Source: Lewinella sp041392765
GTDB lineage: Bacteria; Bacteroidota; Bacteroidia; Chitinophagales; Saprospiraceae
NCBI GenBank assembly: GCA_041392765.1
Contig: JAWKLL010000005.1
Coordinates: 124,001 to 188,000 of the forward strand
Length of the DNA stretch: 64,000 bases
Reading direction: 5' to 3'
How positions within the stretch are numbered: position 1 is the first letter of the stretch; the number at the start of each line of letters is the position of its first letter. This document shows, in pieces, positions 51,743 through 60,035 of this stretch. A model generated the notes under the pieces. That model was not told the DNA's origin. It searched no databases and saw nothing but the letters and a program-made list of their open reading frames with translations. A program made the translations under genes and the position numbers.

Positions 51743-51772
51743 AACCCCGTATGTGTTTACGGGGTTTTTTTA
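51743..51772 (+). terminator. Third intrinsic terminator in the 51.4-51.8 kb cluster
   Basis: AACCCCGT (51,743-51,750) pairs with ACGGGGTT (51,759-51,766), followed by TTTTTT. Only about 45 bp separate it from the preceding terminator; no promoter or gene was found between. It isolates pdxH from upstream transcription. Confidence 0.75.
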
Positions 51773-51807
51773 TGTGCTGTGCAACTGACGGTGTAAATGA
51801 CTTGTTT

Positions 51808-51815
51808 TATCTTTG
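51808..51815 (+). promoter_or_regulatory. -7 element of the pdxH promoter
   Basis: TATCTTTG matches TAnnTTTG exactly and would start transcription near 51,822, about 30 nt before the pdxH ATG. No clear TTG -33 element is seen at the expected distance. Confidence 0.5.
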
Positions 51816-51850
51816 TATTGCGATAATGCACGCCCCCAAAACAACCATTT

Positions 51851-52499
51851 ATGCAACTTGATATTCACCACCTCCGCGAGGATTACACCAAAGATTCCCT
51901 CGACATCTCTACTACAGCAGATCATCCCTTTCAGCAATTTCACACTTGGTTCAAAGAGGCGCAAGCCTCCTCTGTTGCAGAACCTAATGCTATGACATTG
52001 GCTACCGTCACCCCTGAAGGGCGACCCAAGGCCAGGATTATGCTGCTCAAACAATTGGATAGTACTGGTTTTGTGTTTTTTACCAACTATGGTAGTGCAA
52101 AAGGAAAGGACTTAACTCACAATCCTCAGGCCTCATTACTCTTTTTTTGGGATGCTTTACAACGGCAAGTGCGCATCAGCGGCGTGGTAGAACGCATCAG
52201 TCGGGAAGAATCCATCGCTTATTTCCAGTCGCGCCCTAAAGGTTCCTGCGATCGGCGCCATCGCTTCACCTCAGAGCCAAGTTCTGGAAGGCAGGCAGCA
52301 GTTGGAGGAAACAGTTTCCTTGCTTGAGCAACAATATGCCCATAATGAAGCACTCCCCTGCCCTGAACACTGGGGAGGATTCCGACTACTGCCCGATGAA
52401 ATAGAATTTTGGCAAGGTCGTAGCAGCCGATTACACGACCGCATTCGCTACCGACTCGCAACAGGTAATGCGTGGATAAAAGAACGGTTGGCACCTTGA
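51851..52499 (+). CDS. pdxH: Pyridoxamine/pyridoxine 5'-phosphate oxidase (one frameshift)
   Basis: FMN-dependent enzyme making pyridoxal 5'-phosphate. Matching segments: ADHPFQQFHTWFKEAQ, PNAMTLATVTPEGRPKARIM, LKQLDSTGFVFFTNYGSAKG, NPQASLLFFWDALQRQVRIS, GVVERISREESIAYFQSRPK. The frame breaks near 52,238-52,244; the other frame continues IGAIASPQSQVL and ends with WGGFRLLPDEIEFWQGRSSR, LHDRIRYR and WIKERLAP, the conserved C-terminal FMN/PLP-binding end. Joined length about 215 residues, normal. Probably a one- or two-base sequence error. Confidence 0.92.
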
Positions 52500-52593
52500 A
52501 AGAAAGGAAGAACGAACGGTTCACATCATGGAGCGCATCAACTAAGCAATTTGACGGAAATAATTGCTTCTTGCTAGTTCAAGTTATCTCTTG

Positions 52594-52815
52594 TTACTGC
52601 AACATGTCTTTGATGTGCAATACGATATTGAGGAACATAATAGCCGCTAATGCTAACCCCATAATACGCATCCAGCCAGCATTTTGCATACGGAAAGCCT
52701 CCGCTCGTTTTGCTACCTCCTTGTCTTTGATGGAAACTAACCCCCGAGCAAATAAATATAAGTAAGTCCCCATACCGAACAGGATAAGTTCCGATAATAA
52801 GCCAAAAATTTGCAT
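52594..52815 (-). CDS. Small two-helix membrane protein (73 aa)
   Basis: I chose the ATG at 52,815 (MQIFGLLSELILFGMGTYLY). One hydrophobic helix, a basic loop (SIKDKEVAKRAEAFRMQNAG), a second helix (WMRIMGLALAAIMFLNIVLH). This plan is common in Bacteroidota but of unknown function. It lies convergent with pdxH and on the same strand as the crtZ-like gene, 53 bp beyond it. Confidence 0.6.
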   Translation of the reverse strand: MQIFGLLSELILFGMGTYLYLFARGLVSIKDKEVAKRAEAFRMQNAGWMRIMGLALAAIMFLNIVLHIKDMLQ

Positions 52816-52868
52816 AATATTACCTTTTAGAAGCTCTACAAACTTCAAAGGTACTGAAGATAGAGATA

Positions 52869-53336
52869 TTATACTTCCCTATTAATTCTCTTTTTGAAAT
52901 ACTTAGGATTTACAATCAACAACCCAAAAGATTCCCCCGCATCCTTCTCGCGATTGGCATGATGCGCCCCATGTGCTCTCAGAATAGCACGACTGTAGGG
53001 TGTGTCCAACTGCCGAAACCATTTGAATCGCTGGTGGATATAAACATCGTGTATCAAGAAGTAAATCAAACCGTATATGGAAATACCGATTCCCACAAAA
53101 GTAAGCCAAAACCATCCGGGTTGGCTGAGTCCAATCATATAACAAGCTGCACTGGGCACTGCAAAAACCAAAAAGAAAAGGTCATTTCTTTCAAAAAAAT
53201 CACCTGATTCATGATCTGGCTGATGATGGTCTCTATGCCAGCCCCACAAAAAACCATGCATGACGTACTTGTGCGCGAACCATGCCACAAACTCCATGAA
53301 TAATACACTCGCTATGGTAACAAAGAAATAAAGCAT
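52869..53336 (-). CDS. crtZ: Beta-carotene hydroxylase (CrtZ type, sterol desaturase superfamily)
   Basis: Integral membrane di-iron enzyme that would hydroxylate beta-carotene to zeaxanthin. The His boxes are all present: HKYVMH, HRDHHQPDH, then HDVYIHQRF and HGAHHANRE. Four hydrophobic segments (FFVTIASVLFMEFVAWF, LFFLVFAVPSAACYMIGLSQ, FVGIGISIYGLIYFLI). 155 residues, the normal CrtZ length. No other carotenoid gene is nearby, so the pathway role rests on family similarity. Confidence 0.85.
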   Translation of the reverse strand: MLYFFVTIASVLFMEFVAWFAHKYVMHGFLWGWHRDHHQPDHESGDFFERNDLFFLVFAVPSAACYMIGLSQPGWFWLTFVGIGISIYGLIYFLIHDVYIHQRFKWFRQLDTPYSRAILRAHGAHHANREKDAGESFGLLIVNPKYFKKRINREV

Positions 53337-53404
53337 ATAAATTACCCTGTTTTTGTATGAAACAAGAAAACCTAGTGTTGGTTCTTAATAGGTCGAAACT
53401 AAGT

Positions 53405-53692
53405 TTATACCCTCGTATAATGCAACACCTCAGGTGCTTGCGCAAAAAAAGGTCCAATCAAAGCGCGCCACTGGGTGAATAATTCCGATTCGCGGAAGCC
53501 TACCGTATGAGCTTCCAATGTTTCCCATTCGATGAGTAATACATAACGATGGGGATTTTCGATTCCGTGATGAAAGGTATGCCCTATGTAGCCTGGCGAT
53601 TGTGCTAATAGGCTTTGCGCTTGCCCCAAGGCGGCTTCAAAAGCATCTTGCTGGCCCGCCATAATGTCTATCGTTGCGATTTCAAGTACCAT
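53405..53692 (-). CDS. Antibiotic biosynthesis monooxygenase (ABM) domain protein (95 aa)
   Basis: Small dimeric ferredoxin-like alpha/beta barrel: EIATIDIMAGQQDAFEAALG, SPGYIGHTFHHGIENPHRYV, LLIEWETLEAHTVGFRESEL, and an FTQWRALIGPFFA helix. Members act as cofactor-free monooxygenases or heme-degrading enzymes, or bind small molecules; the substrate cannot be told. It lies 68 bp upstream of the crtZ-like gene on the same strand. Confidence 0.8.
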   Translation of the reverse strand: MVLEIATIDIMAGQQDAFEAALGQAQSLLAQSPGYIGHTFHHGIENPHRYVLLIEWETLEAHTVGFRESELFTQWRALIGPFFAQAPEVLHYTRV

Positions 53693-53834
53693 AATTTTAT
53701 CATCTACATGGCGTTCAACACCGTGTGTGAAAGAGAAATCATTTCAAGACCCGAAGGTAAAAAAGTTTAATAGCTTGCATCAGAGAGATGTTATTGAAAT
53801 GGTTCAATTGTAAAAAAAGCACTAATTTTCCCCC

Positions 53835-54635
53835 ATGAACTGGAAATCACTATTACCGGAATCGTTACAGCCGTTCCTACCTGAGTTGGAAGCTACTGAG
53901 CGTGCCTGCGTGCGCCTGCAAGTAGAAACGACTCCACCGAGCCACCCGTGGCAGTCCATGATGGGGGCAACGCTGTTTTGGCCACAAGGTATGGACTGGC
54001 CCTGCTCGCCACAAGGTCGCCCGCTCTTTGGCTTATTGCAATTGAATTTGGCAGAAATGCCCTCTTTACCTACGCTACCCACAGCAGGCATCTTGCAATT
54101 TTTCATCAGCGACAACGCCTTCTGGGGTGCCGATCCCCATGCCCCGAGCGAGCAGCAGCATTTTCGCGTAGTTTTCCATGCGGCAACAGCACCGGAATCA
54201 GTTGTTTTAATCAACGATTTTAGCTTTTTGCCCCCTTTTGAGGGTCTTCCCTTACAGGCGACAACGCCCTTGCGCGTAACGGGCTTAGCCGATACCATGC
54301 CTATGACTCCCGATGACTACCGTTTCTACGAAACACTAGGATTCATATTCGAGGAAATGGGGGAAGATAAATGGGCAGCCCTTTTTGCTTACCGCAAAGC
54401 CATTGGCTCCGTTGGTCACCGGCTAGGGGGTTATGCCAGTTTCGCCCAAGATGACCCCCGTACACCCGAAGATGAGTTGGAATTGCTATTGCAATTGGAT
54501 ACCGACTCCTCATCGCAACTCCACTGGGGTGACATGGGGGTAGCACACTGGTTTTATTCCCCACAACCTACCACCCGTGGGTTGGAAGAAACAGCCCCCT
54601 TTCAGCACGTTTGGTATGAATGGCAAAGTGCTTAA
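53835..54635 (+). CDS. YwqG-like (DUF1963) protein (266 aa)
   Basis: Matches the DUF1963/YwqG family: the early GATLFWPQGMDWP block, then LFGLLQLNLAEMPSLPTLPT, GILQFFISDNAFWGADPHAP and late HRLGGYASFAQDDPR and ELLLQLDTDS blocks, with the characteristic GG-A and QxDP motifs and a C-terminal WGDMGVAHWFYS. Biochemical role unknown. No signal peptide; cytosolic. It lies 22 bp before the argE-like gene, possibly cotranscribed. Confidence 0.8.
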   Translation: MNWKSLLPESLQPFLPELEATERACVRLQVETTPPSHPWQSMMGATLFWPQGMDWPCSPQGRPLFGLLQLNLAEMPSLPTLPTAGILQFFISDNAFWGADPHAPSEQQHFRVVFHAATAPESVVLINDFSFLPPFEGLPLQATTPLRVTGLADTMPMTPDDYRFYETLGFIFEEMGEDKWAALFAYRKAIGSVGHRLGGYASFAQDDPRTPEDELELLLQLDTDSSSQLHWGDMGVAHWFYSPQPTTRGLEETAPFQHVWYEWQSA

Positions 54636-54656
54636 TAACGTTCCAATATTAGTAAT

Positions 54657-55821
54657 ATGACGGCAAAAGAAATACTCTCCCAGTTGGTATCATTTCCGGT
54701 GCTGGGTGGAGAAAGCAACCTCACCATCATTTCATGGATAGGTGATTATCTCCAATCATTTGGTGTTGATTATCAATTAGTACCCAACCCGGAAGGCACC
54801 AAAGCTTCCCTTCACGCCCGTATAGGCCCCGCCGTTGATGGCGGTATTATCCTGTCGGGGCATACCGATGTCGTACCCGTAGAAGGGCAGGACTGGCATA
54901 CCGATCCGTTTCAGTTGATTGAAAAAGATGGTAAACTATACGCCAGAGGCAGTTGCGACATGAAAGGCTTTCTCGCTTGTGTCTTGGCGGTAGTTCCGCA
55001 AATGGTAAAGACGACACTAACAACCCCCATCTACCTCGCCTTTTCTTATGATGAAGAGGTGGGTTGTGTAGCCGCGCCGGAGTTGATAACCGCTATCAAA
55101 GCCTATTATTCCGAACGCCCCCGTTATGCTATCATTGGAGAACCCTCGGAACTACAGCCTGTTGTGGGGCAAAAGGGTATTTGTGTATATAAAACCACCG
55201 TATGGGGTTCTGCGGGGCACAGTTCGCGTATCCGCACCGAAGTAAGTGCGATACACGAAGCAGCTCGATTGGTAGGCTGGTTGGAACAAAAAATGAACAA
55301 CTTAGTGGCAACAGGCCACGTGGATGACCGCTTCTCCCCAACCATACCTCCCTACATGTCGGTATGTTCAATGGTGGCATTGCACATAATGTCATTGCCG
55401 ATCGGTGTGAGTTTCTCATCGACGTGCGCAATATCCCCATGGATTCTATTACGGACATCATGATGGATTATGAACAGTACTGCCGGGGACAGGAGGAGAA
55501 ACTACAAGCACGCTTCGCGGGGCGCGAATCCATACCGAGCTATTCCACCCGTTAGTGCCCGCATTGGATACGCCCGAGCACTTGGATGTAGTCCCATTAA
55601 TAAAAAAACTGACGGGGGTCGAGCAATTGCAAACCGTCGCCTATGCAGCTGAAGCTGGCCAGTTTTCCGAAGGTGGTTTCCAGAGCGTCATCTGCGGCTC
55701 GGGTTCTATTGCACAGGCACATCGCGCTAATGAGTTTATCAGCGTGGAACAGTTGGAAAAAGGCGTAGCGTTTATCGAAAAGGTGGTAGCGCATGCTGCT
55801 ACAACAGAGAGCAACGGCTAA
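54657..55821 (+). CDS. argE: Acetylornithine deacetylase (ArgE/DapE family, frameshifted)
   Basis: M20 metallopeptidase. Metal-binding and catalytic sites: ILSGHTDVVPVEG (first His-Asp), LYARGSCDMKGFLA (bridging Asp), FSYDEEVGCVAAPE (Glu pair) and IIGEPSELQPVVGQKG. The dimerisation domain has WGSAGHSSRI. Frames break near 55,358 and 55,530; other frames supply MFNGGIAHNVIADRCEFLID, TELFHPLVPALDTP and FQSVICGSGSIAQAHRANEF, with the last His ligand. About 388 residues, normal. The GS-CDMKG form and the PPYMSV-MFNGG segment fit ArgE better than DapE; substrate is inferred. Confidence 0.82.
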
Positions 55822-55863
55822 ACATTTACTAATACAGCCTGTTTACATGCATAAAGTGGCCGC

Positions 55864-56754
55864 ATGAAAGCCGATTCAGGTATAGAAAAACAACTGGGGA
55901 CACCCGACCTACTCCACCATGAGCTATATCTCAAGGGCACAGATTTTCCTTGGATGGTTATGATTCATGGGGCGGGTGGCAGCTTGGTTTCATGGAAACA
56001 TCAGGTCAGCGGCTTCAAGCACCTTTTCAACCTGTTGCTCCTTGACTTAAGAGATCATGGTCAATCAAAAAACTTGCAGCCCCATTTTGATACCTACGAT
56101 TTCGACATCGTAACGGACGACATCGTACGCCTATTGGAGCATCTCGCGATTCCCAAAGCCCACTTTCTTTCTCTTTCACTTGGCAGCATCATCCTACAAC
56201 GACTCCACGAGAAAAAACCAGACTGCATCGCTTCTATGATTATGGCAGGTGGGGTTTTCAAAGCGGACTGGAAAATTCATTTTTTCGCACATTCCGGTAA
56301 ATTTTTCAGCTACATCATCCCCTTTCGGTGGATTTATGACATCTTTTCATGGATCGTATTACCCCGAAAAAACCACCAGCCCTCCCGACGGCTATTTCGT
56401 TTACAGAGCCAAAAACTCAGTTCTCAGGAGTTCCTCAAGTGGTTGGGGTTATACCGAGATTTCTTCAAAGTCGTTAAACGTTTTTACCGCAAACGGTTAG
56501 AAACAGCCAGCTTAGTCATCATGGGAGGCCAAGACCACGTATTCCTACAGGCCGCAATCCACTTTGCCCACCAGCAGGCGCATTTAGCTAAATTAGTAAT
56601 TCTCGACGGGTGTGGGCATATCTGCAATATCGAGCAAGCCAAGTTGTTCAACACCGAAGTGTTACACTTTCTACAGCTCATCGATCCCTCCATGCAACAA
56701 CTCCCCGGTTGGAACGGCCACTCCCTCCTTGCCAATACGAGTGGTGGTGAATAG
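55864..56754 (+). CDS. Alpha/beta hydrolase with an atypical nucleophile elbow (296 aa)
   Basis: Alpha/beta hydrolase fold: MVMIHGAGGSLVSWKHQV (HG oxyanion region), LLLLDLRDHGQSKNLQ (strand and loop typical of the family), nucleophile elbow FLSLSLGSIILQRL, acid GGQDHVFLQA and a His in GCGHICNIEQA. The elbow reads S-x-S-x-G where G-x-S-x-G is usual; the Ser is kept, so it may still be active. Substrate unknown. No signal peptide. It lies 42 bp after the argE-like gene on the same strand. Confidence 0.8.
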   Translation: MKADSGIEKQLGTPDLLHHELYLKGTDFPWMVMIHGAGGSLVSWKHQVSGFKHLFNLLLLDLRDHGQSKNLQPHFDTYDFDIVTDDIVRLLEHLAIPKAHFLSLSLGSIILQRLHEKKPDCIASMIMAGGVFKADWKIHFFAHSGKFFSYIIPFRWIYDIFSWIVLPRKNHQPSRRLFRLQSQKLSSQEFLKWLGLYRDFFKVVKRFYRKRLETASLVIMGGQDHVFLQAAIHFAHQQAHLAKLVILDGCGHICNIEQAKLFNTEVLHFLQLIDPSMQQLPGWNGHSLLANTSGGE

Positions 56755-56857
56755 CGATCGATCCGTTTAGGGAGAATTTTATCACAGTACAGTGGTTCGA
56801 TATTAATGCGAACAACGCGTATCCCGACTGACCGTTATGCCTCGTTTTTGAAGCACA

Positions 56858-57610
56858 TTATTCGTTTTTCCTCGCAAGGTAAAAACCGTAGCTGTAATAC
56901 TCCTTGAATTTCAGGTACAAGTCAATTTCAGCTTGGCTTTCGCTAACGACCTCTTTGGCGAGGTCTGAATGGTTATGGCGTTTCAGGAAAGCCTCAAATC
57001 TTGCTTGTAAAGGCTTATAATAGGTTTCCAACCAACTGTCTTGGCTCAAATAAAAATATCCGACAAGCGTGTAACCATTGTTTTCCAATTGCATGATTTT
57101 ATTGGAAGCAGTATCAATTTCAGGATATGCTGCTTCCCAAAATGCTTCAATTTCCTGTGGTCGAGATTGCGTTATCCAAGTAATTTCGCTAACTGCCAGA
57201 TAGCCGCCTACTTTCAAGAAATCCCTCCATTTTTTTACGCCCGCTTCAAACCCCATATTATAGATCGCCCCTTCTGACCAAATAAGGTCAAATTCATTTT
57301 GATGAAACGGCAAATCGTCCATTGATTTCTCAAGGGTTCTTATTTTATCTTCCAACCCTAATTTTTCGGCTGTTTGGTTCAATGCTGCCAAAAATTCAGG
57401 AAACAAGTCAACGGCTGTTATTTGTCCCTGTAGTTTTTGGGCCAGCGAAATCGTCTGTGCACCAGAGCCACAACCGATATCCGCTATTTTCAAATATTGG
57501 TCGGTCGGAAAATTCAATAAATCAAGTGCTCTCAGTGTGTCCTTTTCACTTCCGGGGCCTTGCCGCTCGGTGTTTTTATGTAAGTCAACTATCAATTCTA
57601 ATACGGTCAT
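56858..57610 (-). CDS. Class I SAM-dependent methyltransferase (250 aa)
   Basis: Rossmann methyltransferase: motif I IADIGCGSGAQTISLAQ, acidic motif ITAVDLFPEFL, DLPFHQNEFDLIWSEGAIYN and FLKVGGYLAVSEITW. N-terminal residues (DLHKNTERQGPGSEKDTLRA) are typical of a group of small-molecule methyltransferases. Acceptor unknown. The MITE-like element at 57,628-57,784 lies 18 bp upstream of its start. Confidence 0.8.
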   Translation of the reverse strand: MTVLELIVDLHKNTERQGPGSEKDTLRALDLLNFPTDQYLKIADIGCGSGAQTISLAQKLQGQITAVDLFPEFLAALNQTAEKLGLEDKIRTLEKSMDDLPFHQNEFDLIWSEGAIYNMGFEAGVKKWRDFLKVGGYLAVSEITWITQSRPQEIEAFWEAAYPEIDTASNKIMQLENNGYTLVGYFYLSQDSWLETYYKPLQARFEAFLKRHNHSDLAKEVVSESQAEIDLYLKFKEYYSYGFYLARKNE

Positions 57611-57627
57611 TCAGTCATTTTTTTGAT

Positions 57628-57784
57628 GTAACTACTTAGGTAGTGCGCTTTCGAGCTAAAAAAGAAGATTTTTTCGACTGACAAAGCTCATTTGAGGAGT
57701 CATAGCAGCGCTATGGCGACGAGAATAGCTGCCGTCAGGTGGAAAAGAGCTTTAGCCGGAATTTGGTACTACCTAAGTAGTTAC
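57628..57784. mobile_element. MITE-like element with perfect 17-bp terminal inverted repeats (157 bp)
   Basis: GTAACTACTTAGGTAGT (57,628-57,644) is the exact reverse complement of ACTACCTAAGTAGTTAC (57,768-57,784). The interior has no long frame of its own. The right end supplies the TAA stop of the membrane gene at 57,781, so insertion at its 3' end fixed that stop. The same 17-bp end occurs alone at 59,923-59,939. No flanking target duplication was noticed. Confidence 0.7.
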
Positions 57785-58158
57785 TTTTTGATAATCAAAG
57801 AGGCTAAAAAAGCTTCCAGCATACTAAGCGGAACGGCAAAAACTAATATCCCAAAAGGTAATACATTCATATTACCGGTTACAATCCACATAAGCACAAA
57901 CCCCATAAACCAAGCGATGGCTGTAGTTTGTATCAATGAGAACTTTTTTGCGATTACATAAATCCCAATGGCAAAACATAACGACCACAGCCCCCACACA
58001 GCGCCATTAATCGGTTCTGAAGGAAAGATCAACCCTAAATTTTCATAGTGGTCTGTCAAATAAGATTTCAAAAGAAACTCATTGCGAACAAATTCGGAAA
58101 TACTAATCCAAACAGTCGCTAAAAAGATGGGGAGCACCGTGTTTTTTAGGTCGTTCAT
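57781..58158 (-). CDS. Four-helix membrane protein of unknown function (125 aa)
   Basis: MNDLKNTVLPIFLATVWISI starts a first membrane segment; the others are WGLWSLCFAIGIYVIAKKFS, AIAWFMGFVLMWIVTGNMNV and VFAVPLSMLEAFLASLIIKK. No family recognised with certainty; it resembles small DUF membrane proteins. The stop codon lies inside the inverted repeat of the adjacent MITE-like element, so the original C-terminus may have been a little longer. Confidence 0.6.
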   Translation of the reverse strand: MNDLKNTVLPIFLATVWISISEFVRNEFLLKSYLTDHYENLGLIFPSEPINGAVWGLWSLCFAIGIYVIAKKFSLIQTTAIAWFMGFVLMWIVTGNMNVLPFGILVFAVPLSMLEAFLASLIIKK

Positions 58159-58263
58159 TTTATAGGGAGTTGTTATGATTATATATTTGAAAACACTGGC
58201 GTTGAACTTGTCTAATAAAATTCCACTCGTGTAAAAAGTTATTAGACAAGTTCAACTACAAAC

Positions 58264-59301
58264 CTACCCCGCTTTCGCCTTCATATTCCGGTACTCACGG
58301 AAGGTAATCATGCGTTCGCTTTGTTCATCCCAGAGTTTGTGGAACATAAGGGGCAAGCTTTCCCAAAAAGTCACGGAGGTGACGTACTGCTGCAAGTCTG
58401 GATTTTCTTTGGCACACTTAGGCAGGTGGTAGCTAGGTATGAGGCTGTTGAGGTGGTGGATGTGGTGGTAGCCAATATTGCCCGTAAGGAAATGCAGCCA
58501 ACTCGGCAGGTTGTAAAAACTGCTTCCGCGAATGGCACTCAGCAGATAGTCCCAGTTGTGCTTCCAGTGCTTGTAGGCGAGTTCGTGCTGGTGTTGCACA
58601 TAAAAGAACCACACCGCCACAATACTGAACAGGAATACAATAGGCAACTGTATCATCAGGAAAGCCTTCCACCCTATCAGCGAACCTGCGAGCACGTAAG
58701 CCGCTATCAGCAATACGTTATTGAGCAACAGCCACTTGCGATTGCTCTGCCAACCCTGAAGCTTGACGAGCATAAAACGGTTATTGCGCAACAAATAGAT
58801 CGTAGGGCCAATGACAAAAGTGATTAAGGGCATACGAAACAAACGATAGGCCAATTTCTGACCGGGAGTAGATTCGTCGTATTCCTTCACCGTCAGGGTA
58901 TGGATGTCGCCTATATCGCGCACCTCCAACTGACCGCTATGGCCGTGGTGAAAATCGTGCACCTGCGCCCAATACTGGTAGGGAATAAACGTAAAAATGC
59001 TGCTCACCCATCCCCAAAACTTGTTGTACCGCTGGTCTTTGAAAAAAGAGCGATGCCCACAGTCGTGCTGGATGATAAAAATCCGTACCGTAAAAAAGGC
59101 ATTGACCAAAGCCAATAACCAAGTAATAGCGTAAGACCATTGCAGACTGTAATACATCAGTACCCACACGGCGAAGAACGGGCCAAAGGAGGTGATAATC
59201 TGCCAAGTGGCCTTGCTGGCATCAGACTGGGCATACCGCTTGAATCGAACAGGCCAGTCCTTCAATGCATCCTTGATCTCTTGATCGGAATAATACTTCA
59301 T
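58264..59301 (-). CDS. Membrane fatty acid desaturase (345 aa)
   Basis: Acyl-lipid/acyl-CoA desaturase of the di-iron type. All three His boxes are present: HDCGHRSFF, HDFHHGHSG and HHIHHLNSL. About six hydrophobic segments flank them (IITSFGPFFAVWVLMYYSLQ, TWLLALVNAFFTVRIFII, and others), and an HQHELAYKHW segment lies between box 2 and 3. It would introduce a double bond into membrane lipid acyl chains, perhaps for cold adaptation. Position of desaturation cannot be told. No operon partner; the intergenic region 59,302-59,534 has a CGTATCGGC-AGA-GCCGATACG hairpin (59,430-59,451) and GC-rich sequence of no clear function. Confidence 0.88.
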   Translation of the reverse strand: MKYYSDQEIKDALKDWPVRFKRYAQSDASKATWQIITSFGPFFAVWVLMYYSLQWSYAITWLLALVNAFFTVRIFIIQHDCGHRSFFKDQRYNKFWGWVSSIFTFIPYQYWAQVHDFHHGHSGQLEVRDIGDIHTLTVKEYDESTPGQKLAYRLFRMPLITFVIGPTIYLLRNNRFMLVKLQGWQSNRKWLLLNNVLLIAAYVLAGSLIGWKAFLMIQLPIVFLFSIVAVWFFYVQHQHELAYKHWKHNWDYLLSAIRGSSFYNLPSWLHFLTGNIGYHHIHHLNSLIPSYHLPKCAKENPDLQQYVTSVTFWESLPLMFHKLWDEQSERMITFREYRNMKAKAG

Positions 59302-59534
59302 ACGTTAGAACAAATTAAATAACTCACAAAAAAAGGGAACATCAAGGTGCTGAAAATAGGGGGGGCTGCCAGGTTACACCGGCATCGGGCTATCCGGTCG
59401 CAGGCTCCCTACTATCCCTGCCCCTTCCGTATCGGCAGAGCCGATACGGCGTGCTCACGGCGTTGCCGTTCGCACTCAACTTGGAATCGTGAGCCAGACT
59501 GCTGAATATCCTATCAACAAGCCAAACACTGCGC

Positions 59535-59900
59535 TCAGCTTTCGTACTCGCCGCTATAGATCACACCACTGTTGGGGTTTTCGCAAACCTCCACTCGGCA
59601 CAATTGGGGCAACTGGGGCTTTACCTCCCGCCAAATCCAAATGGCCAAGTTTTCTGCTGTGGGGTTTTCCAAGCCCGGTATATCATTGAGGGTGCGATGA
59701 TCCAACCGCTCCTCTATTGGTTTCCAAATTGCCTTCACATCACCAAAATCTGCTACCCAGCCCAACACAGGATCCAACTCCCCGCTCAGGAATAAACGTA
59801 CAATGTACGTATGCCCGTGCATACGCCTACATTTGTGCCCGTCGTGTACATGGGGTAAGAAATGTGCAGAATCGAAAGTGAACTTTTTGAAAATCTCCAT
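59535..59900 (-). CDS. queD: 6-carboxy-5,6,7,8-tetrahydropterin synthase (QueD / PTPS family)
   Basis: Converts dihydroneopterin triphosphate to carboxytetrahydropterin in queuosine/7-deazaguanine synthesis. The start at 59,900 (MEIFKKFTFDSAHFLP) is the usual one. Zinc-binding His are in FDSAHFLPHVHDGHKCRRMHGHTY, the Cys is the catalytic one, and FGDVKAIWKPIEERLDHRTL, NPTAENLAIWIW and VEVCENPNSGVIY follow in order with the conserved Asp-His and Glu. 121 residues. A solo 17-bp MITE end lies 23 bp upstream of its start. Confidence 0.9.
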   Translation of the reverse strand: MEIFKKFTFDSAHFLPHVHDGHKCRRMHGHTYIVRLFLSGELDPVLGWVADFGDVKAIWKPIEERLDHRTLNDIPGLENPTAENLAIWIWREVKPQLPQLCRVEVCENPNSGVIYSGEYES

Positions 59901-59922
59901 ACCTATAACAAACAATTTAGTA

Positions 59923-59939
59923 ACTACCTAAGTAGTTAC
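59923..59939. repeat. Solo copy of the 17-bp MITE terminal repeat
   Basis: ACTACCTAAGTAGTTAC is identical to the right end of the element at 57,628-57,784. It lies in a larger near-palindrome (GTAACTAC-CTAA-GTAGTTAC, 59,920-59,939), upstream of queD. It may be a deletion remnant, an excision scar, or a preferred target site. Confidence 0.6.
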
Positions 59940-60035
59940 ACAATTTATACCGCAAGGAAGAACCATCGCTCCATTGCGCCGCAAAGTTAAGGTATAAAGT
60001 CAATATCTCATCCTTTGCTCCTAGGATGTGACATA

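Noticed and set aside
59340..59470. GC-rich stretch considered as an RNA gene
   Set aside because: It has one clear hairpin (59,430-59,451), but no promoter, terminator tract or tRNA/rRNA/tmRNA feature could be supported.
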